A stretch of DNA of 64,000 nucleotides from Agapetus fuscipes (taxonomy: Eukaryota; Arthropoda; Insecta; Trichoptera; Glossosomatidae), in NCBI GenBank assembly GCA_951799405.1, contig OX637363.1, positions 3,968,001 to 4,032,000 on the forward strand, written 5' to 3'. This document shows, piece by piece, positions 58,601 to 63,730 of this stretch; the first letter of the stretch is position 1; every line of letters begins with the position of its first letter. Both the position numbers and the translations under genes were made by a program. Under the pieces are notes generated by a model. That model was given only the letters and a program-made list of their open reading frames with translations, was not told where the DNA came from and ran no database searches.

Positions 58601-59160
58601 CGCCATCAGATTTGTACAAATTTTGGAGACCGCGCTTTCACTCTGGCTCTATTATGATGTTACTAGTAAAGTACATAGAATGGAGGTCTGGTATTAGCGA
58701 GAGATTGAATGATTTGGAATATGCAAGAACGATCCCTTTTGTACCTATATATACGGACTACAAAGGGCATCACTTCAGGGCATTAGTTGTATTCAACATT
58801 TGGACGTGAATACCATATATGCAGAGATTATCAATTATTGTAAACTGTAAATCAAACCGTATAAAATAAATTCTGTTAAAATAAATAATTGCAGTTCAAT
58901 TAAAAGAGGATACCAGTGAAATCGTAACAGTACAATAAGAAGAAGGAAGTCTCAGAAGTCAGAGTACTCACTGCATTCAGCTTCAGGCACACACTCTCTG
59001 GTGTCGGGATCTCTCAGCAGTCCCTTGCCGCACTCACACCCTGGCTTGCATTCCCCAGCTGGTGCGCTGCAGTAGGACAAGCGGTTTGGCTCCTTGCAAG
59101 TGTTGTAGCATGACCCTTCCGCGCACAGAGCAAAAACTTCTCCTTTGATGCTGCACACAT
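22504..59160 (-). CDS. Multi-TIL-domain secreted protein (22 visible exons), partial at 5' end
   Basis: The gene encodes a tandem array of trypsin-inhibitor-like (TIL, Ascaris-inhibitor type) domains, one per exon. Joined, the exons give about 1,245 residues up to the TAA at 22504-22506. TIL domains are small disulfide-rich folds that usually inhibit serine proteases through the loop before the conserved GC-x-C. Large arrays occur in zonadhesin-like and mucin-associated proteins. Every internal exon starts after AG with two bases of a split codon and ends one base before GT, so all are phase 1-1. The domains average one per 56 residues with no linker. No signal-peptide exon was found, so the 5' end lies beyond 59160. 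The inhibitory target and tissue are unknown. Confidence 0.88.
22930..23265. repeat. Intronic block shared with the C-exon introns
   Basis: It contains ggctatatgaata, gtgcatagtcacatgtatta, ttagcacat, acacagatgtcagggataag and agccgcactgtatgcaag in the same order as 29780-30070; the left half also matches 28930-29115. It therefore marks old duplication of intron sequence along with exons, or a dispersed repeat sitting upstream of three exons. Confidence 0.7.
23343..25017 (-). mobile_element. RTE-type LINE fragment in a TIL-gene intron
   Basis: A minus-strand frame 24430-23381 carries VRQGCVMSPWLFNIIMD, LLYADDAVVLAD, FDYLGSKFESNGKL and RWFGHLERMDDERLTKKVYKGN. A second frame (25017-24571) carries LKNGKAAGNDGVNAEMIK and NFRPISLPSIAGK. 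Frameshifts separate the two, so the copy is dead. It is close in sequence to the intact RTE at 60587. The 3' end (23343-23365) has ACAGTA-type repeats. It lies between the exons at 22682 and 25043. Confidence 0.92.
25043..25204 (-). CDS. TIL gene exon (unique domain)
   Basis: The acceptor is tttgtag before 25204 and the donor GTGAGT follows 25043. It encodes KTCGQNEEHSRNC, RCEGTC, VGCVCKVGF and IDPKHC, with nine cysteines; the sixth canonical one is missing. The inhibitory-loop region before GC reads AKNRV. Phase 1-1, 162 bp. Confidence 0.9.
25424..25712 (+). mobile_element. S2 SINE (tRNA head, L2-like 3' end)
   Basis: The head has an A box (tagtccagtggtaac) and a B box (ggttcgaatccc) spaced as in a tRNA, with the anticodon-loop position reading ttgtaaa (possibly threonine-type). 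The body follows (gctcttcgctgggttgaaaa, ggtccatccagcc). The 3' end cttgaggtgtga ... acacacaaaaacagcgctc ... aaataaatcagcct is shared with the L2 LINE. It lies in the intron 5' of exon 25043. Confidence 0.85.
25713..26299. other. Intron DNA, no gene; possible MITE
   Basis: It contains cctgacgatgg ... gaaaccggtcg near 25945-25980, a motif seen in other dispersed insect repeats, and a local inverted pair caggtagcta/tagctacctg near 26055-26090. An (AT)n run lies at 26284-26300. Confidence 0.35.
26300..26545 (-). mobile_element. L2-type LINE, short 3' fragment
   Basis: On the minus strand it encodes the end of the L2 reverse-transcriptase ORF (FGDRAFCVAGPVEWNRLP-type sequence ending in LFKKS...). 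The 3' UTR shared with S2 SINEs follows, ending in an AT-repeat. It is over 95 percent 5'-truncated. Confidence 0.8.
26726..27043 (-). mobile_element. tRNA-derived SINE S3, near full length
   Basis: On the minus strand the head reads tagctcagttggtagaatgc (A box) and gggttcgaatccc (B box), with GCA in the anticodon position. The body is gtgtcagaaatgattttcc, then gccggcaaggttta, then the end gataacgcggcaag. The acceptor-stem ends do not pair, so it is a SINE head and not a tRNA gene. Confidence 0.85.
27384..27840. repeat. Foldback repeat enclosing an S1 SINE segment
   Basis: The left arm (27384-27568) and right arm (27688-27840) are inverted copies. They share gatgtcattccaatac at the outer ends, ggacttcattggctgatag in the middle, a poly-G/poly-C pair (27510-27527 and 27718-27727), and an S1 SINE tail at the inner ends (tctaatctaa / ttagattatag). 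The unpaired centre is the rest of an S1 copy (27569-27687). Confidence 0.75.
28010..28666. repeat. GC-rich insertion of unknown class
   Basis: The segment abuts the C1 exon's 3' intron and is absent from the equivalent place beside its sister exon C2 (about 29515). The middle is GC rich with a repeated agccccgtgcc motif (28084 and 28163). An AATAAA occurs near 28402. It may be an LTR or another mobile element; no ends were found. Confidence 0.4.
28688..28846 (-). CDS. TIL gene exon C1
   Basis: Acceptor cag before 28846, donor GTAAGC after 28688, 159 bp, phase 1-1. It encodes SCKDPNEVYNQGKV, ADETVTGCCSCKPGF and VCIKKELC. It has seven cysteines, an odd number, including an unusual CCSC cluster. 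It is nearly identical to C2: N-Q-G instead of N-E-D near residue 11 and K instead of R before the VCIKK motif. Confidence 0.88.
29290..29500 (-). repeat. Dispersed repeat R-x, copy 1
   Basis: On the minus strand it reads taaagctttcacagccg ... gttgacataata ... gggctgtgtagccgtggtctgg-like sequence. The outer part contains the block gaagcgcctggctaaccg. A partly rearranged copy lies at 51925-52115. The class is unknown. Confidence 0.6.
29538..29696 (-). CDS. TIL gene exon C2
   Basis: Acceptor cag before 29696, donor GTAAGC after 29538, 159 bp, phase 1-1. It encodes SCKDPNEVYNEDKV, GCCSCKPGF and VCIKKELC with seven cysteines. The flanking intron sequence is also shared with C1 (28670-29110 against 29520-29960), so exon and intron duplicated together. 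Confidence 0.88.
30268..30441 (-). CDS. TIL gene exon (A/B-related)
   Basis: Acceptor tgcag before 30441, donor GTTAGT after 30268, 174 bp, phase 1-1. It encodes TCDKPNEELRN, CRPTCANKHPSC, VGCYCKDGYVLDK and RVEDC. Its eight cysteines have the A/B spacing, with the second and sixth canonical cysteines absent. The inhibitory loop reads SSSTKEV. It is diverged from A and B, so it is likely an older relative. Confidence 0.9.
30563..31110 (-). mobile_element. S2 SINE interrupted by an RTE fragment
   Basis: 30563-30720 is the 3' half of S2, including the L2-like tail (tgatcacacctcaagagccctctgc). 30995-31110 is the 5' half with the tRNA-like head (B box gggtttgaatccc on the minus strand). The junction cag is duplicated on both sides of the RTE. 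Confidence 0.85.
30721..30994 (-). mobile_element. RTE 3' fragment nested in S2
   Basis: It carries the C-terminal end of the same RTE family as 23343 and 60587 (gtggcctgttcctacgcaga at the stop region) with a ttgctgttactgtatcc tail. It begins and ends at cag. Confidence 0.85.
31231..31395 (-). mobile_element. tRNA-derived SINE S3, partial
   Basis: The head region has tagttcagctggtagagtgc on the minus strand and a damaged B box. The body runs to the cttcacaagaaatgagta block. The rest of the 3' part is missing. Confidence 0.75.
31723..31893 (-). CDS. TIL gene exon A' (diverged A type)
   Basis: Acceptor cag before 31893, donor GTAAGC after 31723, 171 bp, phase 1-1. It encodes SCSKPNEEYVQV, CRATCLNRNPAC, EGCYCKNGYVLDKDDGVC and TEDC, with eight cysteines in A spacing. 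The loop before GC is DQSVGE. It is the closest relative of the A array outside the amplified units. Confidence 0.9.
32037..32255 (+). mobile_element. S1 SINE, diverged
   Basis: It has ggtatgaggctggctccgcatgctgtaaaa, ggttcacttttgccaatgc, and cttgtgggcatg in order, but the tail has decayed. Confidence 0.7.
32256..32748. other. Intron DNA, no gene or repeat recognised
   Basis: A minus-strand frame of about 150 codons crosses this stretch but does not resemble a known protein and overlaps the S1 SINE, so I do not call it. Confidence 0.4.
32749..32916 (-). CDS. TIL gene exon A1
   Basis: Type A: acceptor ctcag, donor GTAAGT, 168 bp, phase 1-1. It encodes SCSKPNEVYKEQLGTC, RASCLVREPSC, EQTPTEGCFC and KEGYVLDRNGDC, then ILVEEC where other A copies have IPVEEC. 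Eight cysteines with gaps 13-3-6-7-1-11-5. It is the last A domain of the array in reading order. Confidence 0.92.
33490..34811. mobile_element. Non-autonomous hAT element with exact 8-bp TSD
   Basis: The ends are CAGTGGCGTGCATATC and, inverted, CAGGGGCGATCATAGG, with a shared AAGACC a little further in. The octamer ctctgtcc flanks both sides (33482-33489 and 34812-34819), and sibling units read ctctgtcc once (for example 36846-36853). The body of 1,322 bp has no transposase. It includes an internal inverted repeat around 34395-34540 (cggatattacacgaac / gttcgtgaaatatccg). Confidence 0.92.
35641..35811 (-). CDS. TIL gene exon B1
   Basis: Type B: acceptor ttcag, donor GTATGT, 171 bp, phase 1-1. 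It encodes VCTRPNEVYVLQNNAC, RPYCANRSPIC, TEVATEDCFC and KPGYIYNKSGGEC. Eight cysteines with gaps 13-3-6-7-1-12-5. It differs from other B copies by R before SPIC and T after it. NKS is a potential N-glycosylation site. Confidence 0.92.
36114..36281 (-). CDS. TIL gene exon A2
   Basis: Type A, 168 bp, same splice signals. It differs by KEGYALD where most copies read KEGYVLD. Eight cysteines are intact. Only 302 bp separate it from exon B1 downstream. Confidence 0.92.
37229..37562 (-). mobile_element. S2 SINE, poly-A type
   Basis: On the minus strand: tRNA-like head (gaccggtccgtagtcc), body (gctcttcactgggttg), then a 3' end that differs from the L2-like one (gactctaggga... cccgcacaggg) and a long poly-A (plus-strand T run at 37229-37251). 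It interrupts the ancestral tttcccgctttaaacatt sequence of the unit. Confidence 0.85.
38016..38186 (-). CDS. TIL gene exon B2
   Basis: Type B, 171 bp, phase 1-1. It encodes VCTRPNEVYVLQ, CANKSPIC, AEVATEDCFC and YNKSGGEC. K precedes SPIC and A follows it, as in B3, B4 and B6. Eight cysteines; the sequon NKS is retained. Confidence 0.92.
38490..38657 (-). CDS. TIL gene exon A3
   Basis: Type A consensus copy, 168 bp, acceptor ctcag, donor GTAAGT, eight cysteines. The upstream intron shows only scattered differences from the sibling introns. Confidence 0.92.
39853..40548 (+). pseudogene. ORF1-like frame of the decayed LINE
   Basis: 231 codons beginning MIKAQEIIELVEKAA. Residues about 45-85 look like a coiled coil (KIASQQTEIKILKERIS). 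A middle domain contains KVHRLGIKRKDKLRPLKV, resembling LINE ORF1 RNA-binding regions. No zinc knuckles are seen. It is immediately followed by the ORF2 start region. It is still open but belongs to a dead element. Confidence 0.7.
41019..41523 (+). mobile_element. RTE fragment nested in the LINE, (ACAAG)n tail
   Basis: It begins inside the RTE C-terminal region (ILLPTLMYGSES) and continues to GKRGRGRPRKQWIDQI and the usual gtactggccacccctag end, with an acaagacaagacaag tail. The host LINE frame reads WNTT before and TDPSSC after, so it rejoins across the insertion at act. Confidence 0.88.
43196..43455 (+). mobile_element. S1 SINE nested in the LINE
   Basis: It starts gacttataggttggtatgag exactly as the full-length copy at 12387 and ends in an attatagattattatt tail. 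It interrupts LINE ORF2 after NINKLYNS. Confidence 0.88.
44952..45122 (-). CDS. TIL gene exon B3
   Basis: Type B, 171 bp, phase 1-1, protein as B2 (CANKSPIC, AEVATEDC). The intact splice signals show the 5-kb LINE sits wholly in the adjoining intron. Confidence 0.92.
45425..45592 (-). CDS. TIL gene exon A4
   Basis: Type A, 168 bp, consensus protein with eight cysteines. A synonymous c for g (gcaggacgctct on the plus strand) distinguishes it from its siblings. Confidence 0.92.
45652..45790. mobile_element. Short private insertion in unit 4
   Basis: The sibling introns read ttagcttacagac. Here about 135 bp (ccccaaaacacaagctatgc ... gaattatgaat) separate the two halves, with ttac repeated at both sides. 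The class is unknown. Confidence 0.6.
46020..48103 (-). mobile_element. RTE-type LINE, 5'-truncated, 10-bp TSD
   Basis: The minus-strand frame 48072-46648 has KNKAPGEDKITNDILK, NYRPISLLSHLYKLLTKI, QAGFRKGFGTTDHIQT, FVDYKKAFDSVE, VRQGDTISPKLF and LRFADDIVLIS. A second frame (46585-46034) carries the C-terminal region (WQWAGHMARRDDN, GRPQKRWSNDI). A frameshift or stop separates them near 46640. The tail is (AAG)n (46020-46031). ttattgcaat flanks it at 46010-46019 and 48104-48113. The matching empty site is 54258-54267 in unit 6. Confidence 0.93.
48114..48719 (-). mobile_element. L2-type LINE, 3' fragment
   Basis: On the minus strand it encodes the typical L2 C-terminus: SRIDYCSTLYSGQPKKHFNR, SVLNSAARLIFG, PLLKKLHWL, APPYLTDMI and FGDRAFCVAGPVEWNRLP, ending at 48203. 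A 3' UTR of about 80 bp and an AT-repeat follow. It sits inside the inherited S1 SINE, as in unit 6. Confidence 0.9.
49776..49946 (-). CDS. TIL gene exon B4
   Basis: Type B, 171 bp, phase 1-1, same protein as B2. The upstream A-B intron contains the TTAA element, so splicing from A5 spans 1.8 kb. Confidence 0.92.
50550..50791 (+). mobile_element. S1 SINE within the TTAA element
   Basis: Starts gacttataggttggtatgag and ends with an attatagattatag tail. Very similar to the copy at 43196, including gcgcgaactacac and catctgagagcttt. Confidence 0.88.
51010..51200 (+). mobile_element. S1 SINE, diverged, within the TTAA element
   Basis: It has caatgtcacccctttttcaaagaag, ttcattagagatttgg, gcgcgcacac and gcttgtgggcatcc in family order. 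The 5' end is missing and the tail is decayed. Confidence 0.7.
51723..51890 (-). CDS. TIL gene exon A5
   Basis: Type A consensus, 168 bp. The acceptor-side intron reads ctgagaataaac where siblings read ctgagaatcaac. Eight cysteines. Confidence 0.92.
51925..52115 (+). repeat. Dispersed repeat R-x, copy 2
   Basis: aaagctttcacggctttaag, gttgacataatacc, gggctgtgtagccgtggtct, then gaagcgcctggctaatcg. The first part is inverted relative to 29290-29500 and the last part is not, so one copy is rearranged. Confidence 0.55.
53330..53500 (-). CDS. TIL gene exon B5
   Basis: Type B, 171 bp, phase 1-1. R precedes SPIC (as in B1 and B7) with A after it. Eight cysteines and the NKS sequon. Confidence 0.92.
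53804..53971 (-). CDS. TIL gene exon A6
   Basis: Type A, 168 bp. The conserved glycine after CFCK is replaced: KEEYVLD instead of KEGYVLD, from one base change (GGA to GAA). This glycine is nearly invariant in the other domains, so the change may affect the turn after the CxC. Splice signals are intact. Confidence 0.92.
54269..54869 (-). mobile_element. L2-type LINE, 3' fragment (sister of 48114)
   Basis: Same 5' truncation point, same insertion point in the S1 SINE and the same 3' UTR as the unit 4 copy, so one insertion was copied by unit duplication. One extra T in a T run (about 54686) shifts the L2 frame relative to unit 4. Confidence 0.9.
55931..56101 (-). CDS. TIL gene exon B6
   Basis: Type B, 171 bp, phase 1-1, protein as B2 and B4 (CANKSPIC, AEVATEDC). 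Eight cysteines. Confidence 0.92.
56405..56572 (-). CDS. TIL gene exon A7
   Basis: Type A, 168 bp. It reads VYTEQLG where the other copies read VYKEQLG. Only 124 bp of intron separates it from exon B7, against more than 1.3 kb in every other B-A interval. Confidence 0.92.
56697..56867 (-). CDS. TIL gene exon B7 (founder-like B)
   Basis: Type B, 171 bp, phase 1-1, the most diverged B: VCERPNEVYTIQNDAC, CANRSPIC, AQVVTEDCFC and YNKPDGEC. The glycosylation sequon of B1-B6 is absent because proline follows. Eight cysteines. It is outside the repeated unit. Confidence 0.92.
57091..57210 (+). pseudogene. 5S rRNA-like sequence (SINE head, not a 5S gene)
   Basis: Similarity covers the whole molecule, with ends that can pair. 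It has several substitutions relative to the insect 5S consensus and is joined to a SINE rather than to a terminator or 5S spacer. Internal promoter elements look largely preserved, so polymerase III activity is possible. Confidence 0.8.
57091..57545 (+). mobile_element. Chimeric SINE: 5S rRNA-like head fused to S2 tRNA-type SINE
   Basis: 57091-57210 is a full-length (120-nt) 5S rRNA-like sequence. It keeps gatcaccgaagttaagcaac (A-box region), gatgggtaaccgctc (C-box region) and complementary ends (caacgac / gtcgttg). After three bases comes the S2 head (gaccggtccgtagtcc), body, the poly-A-type 3' end and an A-rich tail. Other S2 copies in the window lack the 5S part. Confidence 0.85.
58119..58292 (-). 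CDS. TIL gene exon, second visible domain
   Basis: Acceptor aacag before 58292, donor GTAAGT after 58119, 174 bp, phase 1-1. It encodes CEDPNALSLHC, PNPCLGGTC, STCSAPCPDRGCQC and VCIPVKEC: all ten canonical TIL cysteines. It therefore shows the ancestral pattern from which A and B lost two. Junction codons give EC-R upstream. Confidence 0.92.
58320..58660 (+). mobile_element. L2-type LINE fragment, opposite orientation
   Basis: Plus-strand remnants of FNRFQSVLNSAAS, APPYLTDMILP, VQPRHQICTNFGDRAF match the L2 fragments at 48114 and 54269 but with older divergence. It is truncated at both ends and lies in the intron between the first two visible exons. Confidence 0.85.
58972..59160 (-). CDS. 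TIL gene exon, first visible domain
   Basis: Acceptor tttcag before 59160, donor GTGAGT after 58972, 189 bp, phase 1-1. It encodes VCSIKGEVFALC, GSCYNTC, LSYCSAPAGEC, GCECGKGLL and ECVPEAEC: ten cysteines with a longer loop before GC-x-C. The exon starts mid-codon, so at least one exon lies upstream, beyond what I can identify. Confidence 0.9.
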
Positions 59161-59428
59161 CTGAAAACAAGACTCCAATTTATGCAATTTATGCAATTAA
59201 TGCAATTCACCAACCTATTATGCCTGGCCAGAAACAGGTATTAATATCATCAATTAATATTTCATTATTGTTTAAATTTATGAATTGTTAATTAATAATT
59301 ACCCAATAACATCTGTTTAACCAGGGTCAATGCTAAAATCAAGTGACCCGAGCGGGGATCGAACCAACATTATTCTATTCCAATTAATACACTAGAAAGA
59401 ATTATAATACCATCTGTGGACAATATAG

Positions 59429-60000
59429 AGCAGGGGTGGCCAACCGGTCGATCGCGACGATTAGTCAAGTCGATCGTGGCAATGCAAAAAAAATATGTCG
59501 GGGCTTGAGCAGACTTGAAGGAGAATCAGTCGCGCGAACAATAAAAATGACCAAATTTGGCATTGCACACTGACGTAAGGTGGTTGAGTCGAAGAAAGTT
59601 TTTGCAAAGATTTCGAGATCTATCGGAAGAAATGATAAAATTTCTTGAAGAGAGCGGTGATAATTATCAGCAATTGCATGATTTGACTGGCAATGTGATT
59701 AAGCATTATTAGCGCAGATTTTACTGGAAGACTGAGCACATTCAATCTGGAACCACAAGTCAAGAATAAAACAGTAACAGAAATGATTAGTTCCGTCAGC
59801 ATTTTAAAGTCAAACAGCGTCTATGATAGGTTGACATTGAAAAGAAAAAAAAATCAACATTTTGTAAACATTGTTATGGCATCAATTCTCTTGTCCAGGT
59901 TCAGATGTTATTCTACTTCAGTGGGGAAAATAGGTGACACAACTTCTTGTGGATTAACAAAAGACTGATTTACTTTTATCGTATAACTATATATTTGATA
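59429..60000 (+). pseudogene. hAT transposase remnant
   Basis: It begins with a hAT-type end, CAGGGGTGGCCAACCGGTCG (59432). Downstream a broken frame reads RDLSEEMIKFLEESGDNY, QQLHDLT, then after a stop ADFTGRLSTFNLEP and EMISSVSILKS. This resembles the central part of hAT transposases of the vertebrate-type Charlie/Tip100 group. Only a short piece survives. Confidence 0.65.
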
Positions 60001-60586
60001 ATACTTTTAGTTGTACAAAGGTAACATGAACTGTGAACAGCTCAAACTCAGTAATTGTAATCTATTGTATGGAGAGTGTGGCAGGGTATATAAAGGTTCA
60101 AAAACACAGGGTGGAAGGGATGATGATATTATTGGAAGGGCCTAAGGATAATATTATTGTAAGGGCTGCGGGTGGTCAACTTATCTCTTTGCACTTGAGT
60201 GTGACCTACCCCTGCTGCAGGTTTTGAATGAATAGAAATAATGCAATTCAATACAGAAAAATAAACAATACAATTTTGGGCACATTTTAGAAGGTACATG
60301 TTAAAAGTAACATACAAGTGAAAAGGTCTCTTTGAAATTAAAGAAACAATGGTAAAGTATTGTTGTAAACATTTTAAATAGACTATGTTAGAAATGTGAG
60401 AGGCTCAGTTTAGACACACGAAATTTTTTTGAAAAAGTTTCGATAGTGACGTCAAGCAAGATGGCCGCTCCGCAGTGACAGTTGCTGGCAATTTTGATAT
60501 TATGATGATTTTTTAAAAATGCCGCATGACCCGCTTATTTCGTAATGTTGGTCAGACTGAGTTGTCAGACATTTCCACTTCGGAGT
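60001..60586. other. No gene seen between hAT remnant and RTE
   Basis: There are short open frames only. No TIL exon or signal-peptide exon could be recognised here. Confidence 0.4.
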
Positions 60587-63500
60587 TACTGTAACTGTAA
60601 CTGTAACTGTAACTCTGTCGCCATTCCGCTAGGGGTGGCCAGAGCCTCTGCAGAGTTGCCTCCATTTTTTCCTATCCTTACATACCTCTTTCAATTCATT
60701 CATATCCATCACCTTTTTCATGCATTTTCTTCTTTTACGCTCACTTTGTATATCCCATTCTTTCACAATCTCCTCAATCTGATCACTCCATACTTTTCTC
60801 GGTCGTCCCTTCCCTCTTTTTCCTTTCACACTTTCTTTGTATACATACTTTGTCAGTCTATCATCGTTCATTCTTTCCACATGCCCAAACCATCTCATCA
60901 CATTCTTTTGTACCTTAACTTTCACATCCTCTTTCAAATTACATTCTTTTTTTACCCATTCATTCCTAACTCTATCCCTCAGAGTTTTTCCTGTCATGCT
61001 TCTCAAATGCTTCATTTCCACCGTACATACTTTACTCATTTCGCTATCATTCACTGTCCATGCTTCACTTCCATACATCAAAGTCGGTAACAATATGCCA
61101 TTGTGTACCGCCATTCTCAGATCCATCGTCAATCGCTTGTTCTTTGCTATTCTTCCTATTGCACCGACCACTTGCTTGCCCTTACACATCCTATTCTCAA
61201 GTTCTCTTGTCATCTTTCCATTCTTCTCAAACATACTTCCCAAGTATCTAAATTCATCCACAATTTCAACTTTCGTACCATTCAACATGAGCGTGCATTC
61301 TTCATTTTCATCCATTCTGTCAAAAATCAGTACTTTCGTCTTACTTGCATTAATTTTCAACTTGTTCACACACAGAGCATGGTTCAGACTAGAGAGCATT
61401 GCCTGAAGTTCCGCTGCTGAATCAGCAATTAATACTGCGTCATCAGCATAAAGCAGAACTCCGACTTTTCTCTCTCCAATCTGTATGCCATGCCCTTCCA
61501 GATTCGCTTGTTTAACACAATGATCCATGATTATATTGAATAACCATGGGCTCATTATGCAACCCTGTCTCACACCCTTGTACACATTAAAATACTCGCT
61601 GTATTCTCCATCCACCCTGACACACGCCCTGCTATTAAGATAGATGGCGCGTATCGCGTTCAGAAGTGCTTTGTTCACACCATACCTCTCAAGCACACAC
61701 CACATCATACTTCTATCCACCGAGTCGAAGGCTTTCTCAAGATCTACGAAAGCCGCGTAGACCTTTTTATTTACGGCTAGCTGTTTTTCGACTATCTGTC
61801 GAAGCGCGAATATCTGGTCTACGCAACCTCTTTCCGGCATAAAGCCAGATTGTATATCTGAGACCTTCTCCTGGGTGGATAATCTTACCCTATGGATAAG
61901 AATCTTGCATAGCACTTTACCTGGCACACTAAGAAGGCTAATCGGTCTGAAGTTACGGCAGTCTTTTTTGTCACCTTTACCTTTGTAAATTGGCACAATG
62001 ACCGCCTCTCTCCAGTCCGATGGAACCTCCTTGACACTAACACACAATTCGCAAAGCTCTTTCATCCATTCAATCACACATTCTCCCCCCGCTTTCATCA
62101 TCTCAGGTCTCACACCATCCACACTTGCAGCTTTCCCATTCTTTAATTCCTTTATGACCTTTCTTACTTCATCTTTCGATATTTTCAAAACATTACCCTC
62201 ATCATAATCTCCTTTCACAGTTAAATCACATTCTTCTTCACCAAAAACCTCGTTAAAATATTCTTTCCATCTCTTTTTTACATCGTCTTTATTCCACAGA
62301 ATGTCTCCGCTGACATTTTTGATTCCCGGAGTTGTGGACCTACAACTGTCGTTGTTTTGTCTCACCCAGCTCCAGAACATCTTTTTATTGTCAGAGAAGT
62401 CATTCTGTGCTCTTTCACTCAATTTTTCTTCCATTCTTCTCTTACTCATTTGAACTTCATTCTTCGCTAGCCATTTTTTCGCCTTGTATTCAGTCTCTAA
62501 CACTTTATTCTTTCTGTCATTAATCCATTTTAAATAGCTCTCTTTCTTCTCTTTCACTGCTTGTTTAACCTGATCATTCCACCATTCATTGCCTTTTTTA
62601 TGCCCAATCGTAACTTCACCGCATACTTTCTTTGCGCTTTCAACCAAACATGTTTTAAATGTTTTCCACATTTTTTCTACACATGCATTCTTCACAAGTT
62701 CCTTACATTCATCCGATTTCAAAATCTGGCTTACTTCAGCTTCAAAATCATTCCTGACATTTTCATCATCTAATTTTTCCACTTTCACTCTTTTCATCTT
62801 AATCACTTTCGTTCTTTTCCTATCTTTTACTTCGCCTATCATTACTTTTGCACACAAGAGATGATGGTCTGAGCCCACGGATATACCTTGGTAGACTCTG
62901 ACATCTCTTATGGCACCTCTCATACATTCTTCCATACATATGTAGTCAATGACTGTGCGAGTATTTGGCCCATACCACGTGTATGTGTGCACGTCTTTAT
63001 GCTTATACCAAGTATTTGATACAAACATCCCATGCTCCACACACATGTCAACAAGCCGTCTCCCACTGCCATTGATGACACCCCTTCCGTTTGGTCCTAT
63101 TACCCTTTCATACTCTTCCTTTCTTCTACCCACCCATCCGTTCATGTCACCAAGCAGAATCACCTTTTCTTCTTTGTCTTTCATTCTGATTTTATCGTCA
63201 AGCATATCCCAGAATTCATTTTTAATCTCCATACATTCTGAATCTACTGGCGCATAGCATGCTATCAGTAGAAAATTCGTTCTGTCGTACTTGATCCTTA
63301 CTAGGAGAATCCTAGGGGAGATCCATTCATAATTCCTGATATAGCTCTTCACACATTCACTAACAATCACACCAACACCCTGTCTAGGACATCCATCTTT
63401 CACACCTGAGTAAATGAACAAATTTCCATTACTCAGAACTTTCTCTCCTTCACCTTTCATTTTAGTTTCGGTCACACATAAAATTTTAATTTTTCTCTCA

Positions 63501-63730
63501 TTCATCTCTTTCAATAGTTCTTCTTCCTTATTTTTCATACCTCTTACATTCAAAGTAGCAATATTCCATTCATCTCCTTTCTTACGTCTGCTTTTACCAG
63601 GCCACTGTGGTTTCCCACTGTACCTGGTAAAGCTTTTGGCAACCCTGCAGGGGCCATCTGACACTCCTCCAACAGCATGGCGACTAGGATTGTCAGCCCT
63701 AGTGCGCCTTCGCATGACTATCTCATCGTC
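60587..63730 (-). mobile_element. Apparently intact RTE-type LINE, (TTACAG)n tail
   Basis: A single long ORF (63715-60629), a very short 3' UTR, and four to five ttacag units on the minus strand (60587-60616). It is the best-preserved copy of the RTE family scattered through the window (3876, 23343, 30721, 41019). No target duplication was identified. Confidence 0.9.
60629..63715 (-). CDS. RTE LINE endonuclease / reverse transcriptase
   Basis: 1,028 residues from ATG 63715 (MRRRTRADNPS) to TAG at 60629. The N-terminal 45 residues are basic. The apurinic-type endonuclease (about residues 50-280) shows TLNVRGM, CVTETKM, LGDMNGWVG, TVIDYI and SDHHLL. The reverse transcriptase (about 500-780) shows LKNGKAASVDGVRPEMMK, NFRPISLLSVPGK, SGFMPERGCVDQIFAL, AFVDLEKAFDSVDR, GVRQGCIMSPWLF and the catalytic LLYADDAVLIA. 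The C-terminal region has RWFGHVERMNDDRL and GKRGKGRPRKVW. There are no internal stops and the motifs I can check are intact, so it may be recently active. It would act on nuclear DNA by target-primed reverse transcription. Confidence 0.93.
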   Translation of the reverse strand: MRRRTRADNPSRHAVGGVSDGPCRVAKSFTRYSGKPQWPGKSRRKKGDEWNIATLNVRGMKNKEEELLKEMNERKIKILCVTETKMKGEGEKVLSNGNLFIYSGVKDGCPRQGVGVIVSECVKSYIRNYEWISPRILLVRIKYDRTNFLLIACYAPVDSECMEIKNEFWDMLDDKIRMKDKEEKVILLGDMNGWVGRRKEEYERVIGPNGRGVINGSGRRLVDMCVEHGMFVSNTWYKHKDVHTYTWYGPNTRTVIDYICMEECMRGAIRDVRVYQGISVGSDHHLLCAKVMIGEVKDRKRTKVIKMKRVKVEKLDDENVRNDFEAEVSQILKSDECKELVKNACVEKMWKTFKTCLVESAKKVCGEVTIGHKKGNEWWNDQVKQAVKEKKESYLKWINDRKNKVLETEYKAKKWLAKNEVQMSKRRMEEKLSERAQNDFSDNKKMFWSWVRQNNDSCRSTTPGIKNVSGDILWNKDDVKKRWKEYFNEVFGEEECDLTVKGDYDEGNVLKISKDEVRKVIKELKNGKAASVDGVRPEMMKAGGECVIEWMKELCELCVSVKEVPSDWREAVIVPIYKGKGDKKDCRNFRPISLLSVPGKVLCKILIHRVRLSTQEKVSDIQSGFMPERGCVDQIFALRQIVEKQLAVNKKVYAAFVDLEKAFDSVDRSMMWCVLERYGVNKALLNAIRAIYLNSRACVRVDGEYSEYFNVYKGVRQGCIMSPWLFNIIMDHCVKQANLEGHGIQIGERKVGVLLYADDAVLIADSAAELQAMLSSLNHALCVNKLKINASKTKVLIFDRMDENEECTLMLNGTKVEIVDEFRYLGSMFEKNGKMTRELENRMCKGKQVVGAIGRIAKNKRLTMDLRMAVHNGILLPTLMYGSEAWTVNDSEMSKVCTVEMKHLRSMTGKTLRDRVRNEWVKKECNLKEDVKVKVQKNVMRWFGHVERMNDDRLTKYVYKESVKGKRGKGRPRKVWSDQIEEIVKEWDIQSERKRRKCMKKVMDMNELKEVCKDRKKWRQLCRGSGHP

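Noticed and set aside
59163..60586. Signal-peptide exon of the TIL gene
   Set aside because: No minus-strand ATG followed by a hydrophobic stretch and a phase-1 donor could be supported, so the 5' end is left open.
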